64,000 nt of DNA from contig NZ_CP187970.1 in the NCBI RefSeq assembly GCF_049942825.1, positions 4,092,001 through 4,156,000 on the forward strand, read 5' to 3'. The position numbers and the translations under genes are program-made. Source of the DNA: Paenibacillus_G sp049942825. Lineage in GTDB: Bacteria > Bacillota > Bacilli > Paenibacillales > NBRC-103111. Position 1 is the stretch's first letter; each line of letters begins with the position of its first letter. This document shows, piece after piece, positions 1 to 7,512 of this stretch. The notes under the pieces are model-generated. The model ran no database searches. It saw only the letters and a list, made by a program, of their open reading frames with translations, and had not been told where the DNA came from.

Positions 1-519
1 GAACCCCGTTACTTGAACAACCCGTCCGACAGCGCCCTGCTCGACGAGCTGCCCGGCATACACCGCCGCTTCCACATGGAGCCGTTCGCTGTAATAAACC
101 ATGTATTTCCTACCGGTTTCACGAACTTTCGTGCGGGCCGATTCCAACTGCTCCAGCGTGGTAAAAGGAGCCTTGTCCGTAAAATAATCTTTGCCTGCGT
201 CCATGACCCGGAGTCCAAGCGCGCAGCGCTCGGAAGGAATGGCCGCACCCGCGATCAAATGAACCTGCGGGTCATCAAGAATCTCCTCTTCCGTCGCCGC
301 AATCTTAACCTGAGGGTAGGTGCGAGCGAATGCCTCCGCCTTAGCGGGGTCGCGGTCATAGACCCACTTCAATACAGCGCCTGCTTCAAGCAGCCCATTG
401 ACCATACCGTAGATATGGCCATGATCAAGCGCGATAGCGGCGAATATAAATTCCCCCGGCTCCACCACCGGATTGGGCTTTCCTTTGGGGGCGTAGTTCA
501 TTCCGTCGTTCTTCTGCAT
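1..519 (-). CDS. Gfo/Idh/MocA family oxidoreductase, partial (N-terminal part)
   Basis: The minus-strand frame opens with ATG at 519, preceded by GGAGG seven or more bases upstream, and runs off the left edge, so only about 173 N-terminal residues are visible. The start of the protein contains an N-terminal Rossmann-like region reading FIFAAIALDHGHIYGMVNG, followed by VYDRDPAKAEAFA and later TDKAPFTTLEQLE. This is the order of elements seen in Gfo/Idh/MocA NAD(P)-dependent sugar or inositol dehydrogenases (nucleotide-binding loop, acidic residue after strand 2, D-K-P-like stretch). The usual G-x-G-x-x-G loop is replaced by an A-L-D-H-G-H type loop found in a subset of these enzymes. It is divergent from the AraC regulator at 737, which probably controls it in response to a sugar. 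The substrate cannot be told. Confidence 0.8.
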   Translation of the reverse strand, partial: MQKNDGMNYAPKGKPNPVVEPGEFIFAAIALDHGHIYGMVNGLLEAGAVLKWVYDRDPAKAEAFARTYPQVKIAATEEEILDDPQVHLIAGAAIPSERCALGLRVMDAGKDYFTDKAPFTTLEQLESARTKVRETGRKYMVYYSERLHVEAAVYAGQLVEQGAVGRVVQVTGF

Positions 520-736
520 TTCGATGGTACCTCCACGTTTTTCGTTTTTGTAAGCGTCCCTCATCCTCTTGGGCTCTTACAAGGATCATATCCTAATCAA
601 CATGGGAATTGTGCTCCGGTATAGGGATGAAAATGATACTAGATTGCGGTTTTTGTATTGTGTGTGCGCCATGGCTTCGATATATTGAAATAGGTAATCC
701 ATTGAAGAAAGCTGATGAAACGAGGGGGCGGCCGGC

Positions 737-1618
737 TTGCCGTTGGTTACGACGAACTACAGTGAGATCCCACTGCAATTTGCTTATAAACGAAAAAGCG
801 TAAATTACGAGCATAAAGAAACGTTCCACTCCCATCTTGGTGTGGAGCTGCTGCTGATCCATGAAGGAAAAGGGACCATGATTGTAAACAACGTCCGCTA
901 TGACATCAAGCCGGGAATGCTTTGTATATTTCAGCCGTATCAGCTGCATCATCTGCAGCTTGAATATGCGGACAATCAATGCTTCGAACGTTCCATGGCC
1001 ATTTTTGAACCTACCATGTTTGAAGTTTATTTTGAAAAATGGCCGTCTCTCCATGCATTCTTTAAATACATCTTTTTAGGAAAACTCCCCTTCCCATGCC
1101 TGTATGTGATCGAGGATCTTGCCATCCTGGACAGCGTATTCAGGAATATGCATGATCAATGGCCCCACGTATTGGAGTCAGAACAATATGAAGAGATTTC
1201 GTTGTTTCTGGTCGTCCTTTTTCGTGCTCTAAAGCAGTTGTGGGATAAGCTCAACGTACATGCCGGGGACTACCAGACCCGTCGTAAAAACCATCAGGTG
1301 GAAAATATATTAAACTGGATCGAGTCTCACTATACCGTTCCGTATCGATTGGATGAAATGGCCAAATCCCTGCATTTATCTCCATATCATTTGTCCCATC
1401 TGTTTAAAGAAGCTACAGGAATAAGCATCTCCGAATACATTACAACCCGGCGGATTCATCAATCCATTCTGCTCTTAACGAACACCAATAAACCGATCTC
1501 CTTCATTGCAGAGGAGATAGGGTTAATGAGCCCCTCCTACTTTTGTAAAGTATTCAAGTCGCATATGGGTTTAACCCCTCATCAGTATCGCAAAAGATGG
1601 GCCGGACCTTCGGGCTGA
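737..1618 (+). CDS. AraC family transcriptional regulator with cupin sensor domain
   Basis: This 293-residue protein has an N-terminal cupin-like sensing region (HSHLGVELLLIHEGKG, then GMLCIFQPYQLHHL at about residues 30-80). Its C-terminal double helix-turn-helix begins near residue 190 (VPYRLDEMAKSLHLSPYHLS, then FKEATGISISEYI and a final AEEIGLMSPSYFCKVFKSHM). The TTG start is chosen because AGGGGG lies about ten bases upstream; no better ATG fits the domain length. It stands head-to-head with the truncated oxidoreductase (217 bp between starts), an arrangement typical of Paenibacillus sugar-utilisation regulators. Its control of that gene is inferred. Confidence 0.9.
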   Translation: MPLVTTNYSEIPLQFAYKRKSVNYEHKETFHSHLGVELLLIHEGKGTMIVNNVRYDIKPGMLCIFQPYQLHHLQLEYADNQCFERSMAIFEPTMFEVYFEKWPSLHAFFKYIFLGKLPFPCLYVIEDLAILDSVFRNMHDQWPHVLESEQYEEISLFLVVLFRALKQLWDKLNVHAGDYQTRRKNHQVENILNWIESHYTVPYRLDEMAKSLHLSPYHLSHLFKEATGISISEYITTRRIHQSILLLTNTNKPISFIAEEIGLMSPSYFCKVFKSHMGLTPHQYRKRWAGPSG

Positions 1619-1655
1619 ATGGATTAGGTGTGGTTGCGAGCGATAGAGCGAATGG

Positions 1656-1683
1656 AAAAGGCAGCCGAGATAGACCGGCTGCC
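1656..1683 (-). terminator. Rho-independent terminator of the aldo/keto reductase gene
   Basis: GGCAGCCG (1660-1667) pairs with CGGCTGCC (1676-1683) across an eight-base loop. Read on the minus strand the stem is followed by TTTTCC, 40 bp after the aldo/keto reductase stop. The plus-strand side lacks a T run, so it serves the minus-strand gene. Confidence 0.75.
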
Positions 1684-1721
1684 ATCGTTGACCACGTTAC
1701 CGCGCTTGCTCTCTGCGTTCT

Positions 1722-2702
1722 TTACAGCGCTCCAACTACTCGATGAGGAACATAGAGTTCTTCCAGAAATGTGATTTCACCAGGTGTTAACTTCATCGAA
1801 AGAGATTCCACGGCCTCTTCCAGCTGGGAAATACTCGTAGCACCGATGATCGGAGCGGTCACCGGCTCCTTCTGCAATAACCAAGCAAGCGCGATTTGAA
1901 CACGGGGGACGCCGCGTTTTTCCGCTATCGAAGTTACCCGGTCAGCGATGAACCGGTCCACCTCTGCGGTGGCATCATACTTCATTTTCTGTGCCTGGTC
2001 GGTTTGGGAACGATAGGTTGTTACAGACCAATCACGCGCCAATCTGCCTGATGCCAGCGGGCTGTAGGGGATAACGCCGATTCCTTCCTCCTTACACAGC
2101 GGCATCATCTCCCTCTCCTCTTCACGATAGATGAGGTTGAGGTGATTTTGCATGGCTGTAAAGCGGGTCCATCCGTTCTTCTCCGCTGTATGCAATGCTT
2201 TGAGGAACTGCCATGCATACATGGCCGATGCACCTATGTATCTTGCTTTGCCTGCCTTCACCACATCATGTAAAGCTTCCATGGTCTCTTCAATAGGCGT
2301 ATGGTAGTCCCAGCGGTGAATCTGATACAGATCCACATAATCGGTACCCAGTCTTTGGAGACTCTTATCTATTTCGCTCATGATGGCTTTTCGGGAAAGG
2401 CCGGCACCATTGGGCCCGGGATGCATACGGAAGTGAACTTTCGTAGCGATAACGATCTCGTCCCGATTGGCATAATCCTTCAATGCCCTCCCAACGATTT
2501 CCTCGCTGGAGCCGACTGAATAAATATTCGCCGTATCAAAAAAGTTAATGCCCAAATCCAGGGCTTTTTTAATGATCGGACGACTGTTTTCTTCATTGAG
2601 TACCCAGGGATGCGTCCATTTCTCTGCCACACCGAAGCTCATACAACCAAGACAAATCCGCGATACATCTAAGCCTGTGCGGCCGAGCTTAACATAGTCC
2701 AT
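1722..2702 (-). CDS. Aldo/keto reductase
   Basis: This 326-residue TIM-barrel oxidoreductase reduces or oxidises carbonyl compounds with NADPH, probably in the cytosol. The opening MDYVKLGRTGLDVSRICLG, the DTANIYSVGSSEEIVG segment with the catalytic Tyr, IATKVHF with the catalytic Lys, YQIHRWD, and the C-terminal IIGATSISQLEEA cofactor-binding stretch are all present. The start at 2702 is preferred over an in-frame upstream one at 2834: AAAGGAGCG lies just upstream of 2702, and the extra 44 residues overlap a terminator hairpin and show no family similarity. It resembles the YajO/Tas subgroup. It lies downstream of the lectin gene on the same strand but is separated from it by a hairpin, so it is probably a single-gene unit. 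Confidence 0.92.
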   Translation of the reverse strand: MDYVKLGRTGLDVSRICLGCMSFGVAEKWTHPWVLNEENSRPIIKKALDLGINFFDTANIYSVGSSEEIVGRALKDYANRDEIVIATKVHFRMHPGPNGAGLSRKAIMSEIDKSLQRLGTDYVDLYQIHRWDYHTPIEETMEALHDVVKAGKARYIGASAMYAWQFLKALHTAEKNGWTRFTAMQNHLNLIYREEEREMMPLCKEEGIGVIPYSPLASGRLARDWSVTTYRSQTDQAQKMKYDATAEVDRFIADRVTSIAEKRGVPRVQIALAWLLQKEPVTAPIIGATSISQLEEAVESLSMKLTPGEITFLEELYVPHRVVGAL

Positions 2703-2798
2703 TCGATTTCGCTCCTTTGGTTTGGATGGGGTTTGGAGATCCACTCCCTCTATCATTCTACCTTCTGGAGTTAGCTCCAAGTCAATACCGGAATCGAT

Positions 2799-2841
2799 AA
2801 AGGCGACTGCACCCCCATGGATACGGGGATGCAATCGCCTT
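2799..2841 (-). terminator. Long hairpin, probable terminator of the lectin gene
   Basis: A near-perfect inverted repeat with arms of about 18 bases (AAGGCGA... and its complement) surrounds an eight-base loop, with two wobble positions. On the minus strand it is followed by a short TTTAT tract. It lies between the lectin stop and the aldo/keto reductase start. The weak U tract leaves some doubt. Confidence 0.6.
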
Positions 2842-2953
2842 TAGAATAGGCCGCTGCTGCTGGACCGAAAGTCTTTATTGGCTTTGGAAATGGGATTCCC
2901 CATCGATCCATTGCAGCGGTCTTTGACATTACGGTAACCTGTACTCTACCTGC

Positions 2954-3484
2954 TCATCGCCCGTAGGTATTCGAAGCCCATACAGGATACCAGCCTCTGA
3001 CAGGGTCCTTTGTGTTAACAAGAACCAAATTGCCATCATCTTGAACGACCAGCGTGTCGCCGCTGAGGTTTGTCGGCATATTGCCAATATAAGAGTAATG
3101 TTTGTTACTCCACTGTCTGTTGTCTGAATTCCAGAACGCAACTCTCTCCGTCGAATCACTTACTTTAATAACATTTCCGTCGGGGGTAGGGGCAAAGTGG
3201 AGATGATGGGGCCAGGCAGTAAAATAACGACCTGCGAGTGGATCATAATATCGATAATTAGCACCATCGGTATTGGTAGACCAGAGAGGCGTATTACGAT
3301 TCTTATAAAGCACCAGATTCCCATCCGCCTGCATATGCAGGGAGAATACACCGTTATTCGAAACCAAGGAAGTACCGATGTCCAGCTTTTCGCCAACTAC
3401 AATTCTGTCCTTTGCAAAGGCTGCAGAGACAATGGAGAACTGAAGCATGAATACCGCAAGCAATAAGAAGGAGAGCTTTTTCAT
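2954..3484 (-). CDS. Secreted bulb-type (mannose-binding) lectin domain protein
   Basis: The 176-residue product starts with a signal peptide (MKKLSFLLLAVFMLQFSIVS, cleavage near AFAKD). It then carries two B-lectin repeats, each with the hallmark Q-x-D-x-N-x-V-x-Y pattern: HMQADGNLVLYKNRNTPLWS near residues 50-70 and VVQDDGNLVLVNTKDP near residues 145-160. Both are followed by W-A-S-N/W-S-T-N turns. Such domains bind mannose-type glycans, and several bacterial relatives are bacteriocin-like (lectin-like L-type). The ATG at 3484 has GAGG six bases upstream; a TTG one codon earlier is too close to it. No partner or immunity gene is recognisable next to it. An antibacterial role is only a possibility. 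Confidence 0.85.
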   Translation of the reverse strand: MKKLSFLLLAVFMLQFSIVSAAFAKDRIVVGEKLDIGTSLVSNNGVFSLHMQADGNLVLYKNRNTPLWSTNTDGANYRYYDPLAGRYFTAWPHHLHFAPTPDGNVIKVSDSTERVAFWNSDNRQWSNKHYSYIGNMPTNLSGDTLVVQDDGNLVLVNTKDPVRGWYPVWASNTYGR

Positions 3485-3738
3485 CAATATCCTCTTTTCC
3501 TGGGTTAGGTTAATTGAAAACCCATCTTATTTTTAGTAATCCAGAAAACCTCTTGCCATACCCTATCTTTTTTATGATTTGGTCATGGGTTCCCCCTCTC
3601 CTTGACAGTGAACAGGCTGCTTACAGATACTGATGATAATCTATTTCTTTGTCTGGGTCTTTCCCATTCCTGCGAAGTGTTTAACATTTTCTGCGATGAT
3701 TTGATATAATGTAATAAAATGATAAATGTGGTGAATTT

Positions 3739-4671
3739 ATGTCGACGGTCCCTTTGCTGGATAAAGAATATCAAATGAGAATGAATCAGGTGGTACGCTA
3801 TATCGACGAACATTTGTCTTCTCCGCTATCCGCCGAGGAGCTCGCGGACATCTCCGCCTTCTCGGTTTATCATTTTCACCGTGTCTTTAAACGCACCATG
3901 AACGAGAATGTTCTTCACTTCGTCAATCGGCTGAGGGTGGAGAAGGCGGCAAAATTGTGTGTGTTCCAACCCGAACGAAGTTTGACGGATATTGCGTTGG
4001 ACTGCGGTCTGCAGACTCCCGCCCATTTTGCCCGAACGTTCCGCCGATACATGGGTCTGTCCGCATCGGATTACCGAACGCGATTCGGCCTTGATCTGAT
4101 GTACAGGCAGTTTCGGGAGATACTGGTCGCGGGTGAGAACGGCAGCGCCCGGCTGCGTAATCTGGAAGAGAGGTATAGCAGGCTGAAGATCGAAGTCTGC
4201 CACCTGCCGGAGCGGCGTGCCGCATGCGTACATCATCGGGGAACGCTTGTTCAGGGAGGGGTCAACCGGGGGGTCGGCGAGAAGTTCAGCAGGCTCGAAG
4301 CCTGGATGCGGGCTCACGATCTGCTGGATCGTACCAGTCAGGCGATCGGTCTCCTCTTCGACGATCCTTGCGTAACGCCGCAGTCGAAGCAAAGGTATGC
4401 GGTGTGCTTCACGACAACCAAGCTCATCCCCCCTTCCTTGGAAGTTCAACCCGTAGAGACGGCCGGCGGGAAGTATGCGGTTCTGTCCATGGACGAACCG
4501 GCCGATGTACTGTACGAGCTCATTCATATGTCGAGTATCCACTGGCTTCCCCACAGTCCTTATCTGTGGGATGAGAGCCGGCCCATGATGGCGATTTTCC
4601 CAGGAACTCCGTTCCGTGATCCGGAAGATCCGGTTCGGATGAATTTTTGCATTCCCGTCAAGCTGAAGTGA
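3739..4671 (+). CDS. AraC family regulator with GyrI-like effector-binding domain
   Basis: This 310-residue protein has the two helix-turn-helix motifs first (residues about 10-110: VVRYIDEHLSSPLSAEELAD, FHRVFKRTMNENVLHFVNRL, then ALDCGLQTPAHFARTFRRYM). A C-terminal GyrI/Rob-type ligand-binding domain of about 155 residues follows (VCHLPERRAACVHHRG, IGLLFDDPCVTP, GGKYAVLSMDEPADVLYELI). The order matches the Rob/SoxS-GyrI class (YdeE-like), which senses small amphipathic molecules or drugs. The ATG has only a weak GTGGTG upstream, so a start at one of the next Met codons is possible. Its targets are not evident; the neighbouring UvrA-like and DHA2 exporter genes would fit a drug response, but this is a guess. 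Confidence 0.9.
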   Translation: MSTVPLLDKEYQMRMNQVVRYIDEHLSSPLSAEELADISAFSVYHFHRVFKRTMNENVLHFVNRLRVEKAAKLCVFQPERSLTDIALDCGLQTPAHFARTFRRYMGLSASDYRTRFGLDLMYRQFREILVAGENGSARLRNLEERYSRLKIEVCHLPERRAACVHHRGTLVQGGVNRGVGEKFSRLEAWMRAHDLLDRTSQAIGLLFDDPCVTPQSKQRYAVCFTTTKLIPPSLEVQPVETAGGKYAVLSMDEPADVLYELIHMSSIHWLPHSPYLWDESRPMMAIFPGTPFRDPEDPVRMNFCIPVKLK

Positions 4672-4749
4672 TCACATTTTGATTTTGAGGCTCTAATATC
4701 TATCAGAAATTCTTGCGTTGGCACAGCTAAGCCAAGGAGCTCTGAATAA

Positions 4750-4774
4750 GAAAAAAGCCGCGTTATCCGCGGCT
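4750..4774 (-). terminator. Terminator of the 28-residue membrane peptide gene
   Basis: AGCCGCG (4756-4762) pairs with CGCGGCT (4768-4774). On the minus strand the stem is followed by six or more T residues. It lies 33 bp beyond the small gene at 4807 and may also slow plus-strand readthrough from the AraC gene. Confidence 0.8.
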
Positions 4775-4806
4775 CCTTTCGTGTATGTGCGAGTACCATT
4801 GAACTC

Positions 4807-4893
4807 TTAACCCAGCAATGTCATAATATATGGCTTAAAAGTAAAGTAGATCAGCGCAATACCAAATGCGAAGGCGATAAATTCACCTTTCAT
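4807..4893 (-). CDS. 28-residue single-helix membrane peptide
   Basis: A short frame begins with ATG at 4893 with GGGGGTGG eight bases upstream and ends at TAA in 4807-4809. The predicted peptide starts MKGEFIAFAFGIALIYFTFK and ends PYIMTLLG: one hydrophobic helix flanked by charged residues, as in small inner-membrane proteins. Its own ribosome binding site and its own downstream terminator argue that it is expressed. It is not related to the UvrA-like gene that ends 95 bp further along on the opposite side. Function unknown. Confidence 0.6.
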   Translation of the reverse strand: MKGEFIAFAFGIALIYFTFKPYIMTLLG

Positions 4894-4987
4894 AATTTCC
4901 ACCCCCGACTAATAAACTACCATGATATTATAGCGTCTATTAGCCAGATTGCAAACTTGGGCCGGATCGCAGCCCCCGCCAAATGCA

Positions 4988-7243
4988 TTACTTCAAGTAT
5001 CTTCCCGTGATCGACTGATCCGCATGGATCATCTGCGAAGGCAGGCCCTCGAACACCACCTGGCCGCCCTTGCTCCCTCCGTCCGGTCCCATATCAATGA
5101 TCCAATCCGCTTGGCTGATCACATCAAGATTGTGCTCGATGACGATCACCGTATTGCCGGCATCCACAAGCCGGTTCATGATCTCCAGAAGGTGGCCGAT
5201 ATCTGACATATGCAGGCCGGTCGTCGGCTCATCCATCACGTAGATGCTGCCCTTCTTATGCAGCTCGCTTGCCAGCTTGATGCGCTGGCATTCCCCGCCC
5301 GAGAGCGTGCTGAGCGGCTGGCCGAGTGTAATATAATTCAGCCCCACATCGCTCATCGCCTGGAGCTTGCGCACGACCTCTTTTAGCTCAAAAAAAGCCA
5401 ATGCCTGCTCCACCGTCATCTCCAGCACTTCCGCAATGGACTTGCCGTTCAGCTTGTATGCGAGCACCTCTTCCTTGAACCGTCTGCCTCCGCATACGTC
5501 GCATGGCAGCTTCACGCTGTCGAGGAAGGCAAGGTCTGTGTACACGACACCCAGCCCTTGGCAGTTCTCGCAAGCTCCCTTGGAGTTGAAGCTGAACAAG
5601 CCCTGGTTCACCTTGTTCGCGGAAGCAAACGCCTTGCGCACATCATCCATAATGCCCGTATAAGTCGCGGGATTCGAGCGTGTGGACACGCCTACCGCCG
5701 ATTGGTCGATGACGATCGCATCGGGATGCTGGCTGAGGAATACTTCGTTAATCAGCGTACTCTTGCCCGAGCCGGCGACACCGGTAACTACAGTCAGCAC
5801 TCCGGTTGGAATATCTACACTTACGTTCTTCAGGTTGTGAAGCACGGCATTCTTGACGGACAGCCTGCCGGATGGCTGCCTGCAATCGTGCTTGAGCTGG
5901 AGCGGCCGCTTCATATGGGTGCCTGTCAGAGTACCTGCCTCCAGCAGGCATTGGAAGCTTCCTTCATACACGATGGTACCGCCGCGGCTGCCGGCGTGAG
6001 GTCCGACGTCGACGATATGATCCGCCACCTTGATCACATCGGGATCATGCTCGACGACGATCACGGTATTGCCTTTGTCGCGCAGCTTCTGAAGCAGGCC
6101 ATTTAACCGGTGTACATCACGGGGGTGCAGGCCAACGCTCGGCTCATCGAAGATGTAAGTGATATCCACCAGACTGCCGCTCAGGTGCTTCACCATCTTG
6201 ACGCGCTGCGACTCGCCGCCGGATAAGGTATCCGTCTCACGGTCCAGCGTCAAGTAGTCCAGTCCGATATCCACCAGATGCTGCAGCCGCTCTGTCAATG
6301 CTCTAACAACCGGTGCGGCGATCGCGTCATCCATCTCCCGAATGACGTGAATCAGCTGGCCGACCTCCATGGAGGACAGCTCCGCAATGTTGCGCCCATG
6401 GATTCTGCAGCTGAGAGCGGCTTGACTGAGTCTCGCGCCGCGGCAGCTGGAGCAGGGACCTTCGGTGATGTACGGCGCCACTGCTTTTTGGGTGCGCTCG
6501 GACTTCGTCTTGACATCCTGCTTGATGTACTTGTTGGTGAACTTCTCGATGACGCCTTCCACCGTAATATTCATTTCCTTGCCTGCGAAATCCATCTTCA
6601 CTTTCCTTGCCTTGCCGTACAGCAGCCGCTCCAGGTCCGCATCCGAATATTCACTCAGCTTCTTATCGGGATCAAAGGACCCTGACTGCACCACCATGTT
6701 CCATTCCCAGCCGTTCACCGAATAGTCCGGCAGCATAAGGGCCCCTTCATGGAGCGACTTCGACATATCCACCGCCTTGCACAGGTCGACGCCCAGCCTG
6801 CGGCCGATCCCGCTGCACTCGGGACACATGCCTTGCGGATCGTTAAACGAGAACATGTGCGCTTGTCCAATGTAGGGCTGACCCACCCGGGAGAAGAGAA
6901 GACGGAGAATGGGAGAGATATCGGTGATCGTGCCCAACGTGGAATGGGAACCGCCGCCCAGCCGCTTCTGGTCCACGATAACCGCCATGCTCAGGTTCTC
7001 AATCGCGTCTGCATCCGGCTGCGGAATACGCGGCAGAAAGGTGCGGACGAACATACTGAAGTTTTCATTGAGCAGACGCTGGGATTCAGCGGCGATGGTA
7101 TCGAAAACGATCGATGACTTGCCGGATCCGGATACCCCGGTGAAGATTGTGATTTTCCGCTTGGGAATGCGCAAGGATACGTTCCTGAGATTATTTTCCC
7201 GCGCGCCCGAGATGACGATAAACTCTTGATTCGATTCGCTCAT
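4988..7243 (-). CDS. UvrA-like ABC ATPase (short UvrA paralogue)
   Basis: The 751-residue protein has two tandem ABC ATPase halves. Walker A motifs are GVSGSGKSS (about residues 36-44) and GVAGSGKST. Signature motifs are LSGGESQRVKM and LSGGECQRIKL. Walker B regions are TYIFDEPSVGLH and IYVMDEPTTGLH. UvrA-type zinc modules are visible (CPECSGIG, CSSCRGARL, CENCQGLG with CDVCGGRRF). At about 750 residues it is some 190 shorter than housekeeping UvrA. This matches the UvrA2/DrrC-like paralogues implicated in drug or DNA-damage tolerance, which lack the UvrB-binding insert. ATG at 7243 has GGAAGGG upstream and is preferred over GTG at 7252. The gene is monocistronic. Roles in self-resistance are known for relatives but not shown here. 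Confidence 0.9.
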   Translation of the reverse strand: MSESNQEFIVISGARENNLRNVSLRIPKRKITIFTGVSGSGKSSIVFDTIAAESQRLLNENFSMFVRTFLPRIPQPDADAIENLSMAVIVDQKRLGGGSHSTLGTITDISPILRLLFSRVGQPYIGQAHMFSFNDPQGMCPECSGIGRRLGVDLCKAVDMSKSLHEGALMLPDYSVNGWEWNMVVQSGSFDPDKKLSEYSDADLERLLYGKARKVKMDFAGKEMNITVEGVIEKFTNKYIKQDVKTKSERTQKAVAPYITEGPCSSCRGARLSQAALSCRIHGRNIAELSSMEVGQLIHVIREMDDAIAAPVVRALTERLQHLVDIGLDYLTLDRETDTLSGGESQRVKMVKHLSGSLVDITYIFDEPSVGLHPRDVHRLNGLLQKLRDKGNTVIVVEHDPDVIKVADHIVDVGPHAGSRGGTIVYEGSFQCLLEAGTLTGTHMKRPLQLKHDCRQPSGRLSVKNAVLHNLKNVSVDIPTGVLTVVTGVAGSGKSTLINEVFLSQHPDAIVIDQSAVGVSTRSNPATYTGIMDDVRKAFASANKVNQGLFSFNSKGACENCQGLGVVYTDLAFLDSVKLPCDVCGGRRFKEEVLAYKLNGKSIAEVLEMTVEQALAFFELKEVVRKLQAMSDVGLNYITLGQPLSTLSGGECQRIKLASELHKKGSIYVMDEPTTGLHMSDIGHLLEIMNRLVDAGNTVIVIEHNLDVISQADWIIDMGPDGGSKGGQVVFEGLPSQMIHADQSITGRYLK

Positions 7244-7454
7244 GTTAATCACCCTTCCGCTTGTGTTAACTGCAGCTCCTCTTCACATTGTACCATTCAT
7301 CGTGCATACATAGTCTGAAATCCGATCTTTCCATACCGGAGTCAGCGTGAGATGAAGGGCTGCATATCCATGTTCAGCGCAGCCGTTCGGGCAAACACCT
7401 GGATATCCCCTGTATAGCCGAGCCTAATGAGCGAGGTGACTAATGCAACAAGAA

Positions 7455-7494
7455 AAGACGGGTAAGCCCTCTTCCCTCAGGGCTTACCCGTCTT
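7455..7494 (-). terminator. Terminator of the DHA2 exporter gene
   Basis: A perfect 16-base inverted repeat (AAGACGGGTAAGCCCT and its complement) surrounds an eight-base loop. It is followed by TTTTCTT on the minus strand and lies 19 bp past the exporter stop codon. Confidence 0.9.
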
Positions 7495-7512
7495 CCATTT
7501 ACAGCGATCATG

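Noticed and set aside
2703..2834. N-terminal extension of the aldo/keto reductase
   Set aside because: The added residues overlap a terminator hairpin and do not fit the family, while the start at 2702 has AAAGGAG upstream.
4750..4774. Repeat family suggested by similar GCCGCG...CGCGGC stems at 4750, 10141 and 21507
   Set aside because: Only the stems are alike, as expected for GC-rich intrinsic terminators; loops and flanks differ and no mobile-element ends are present.
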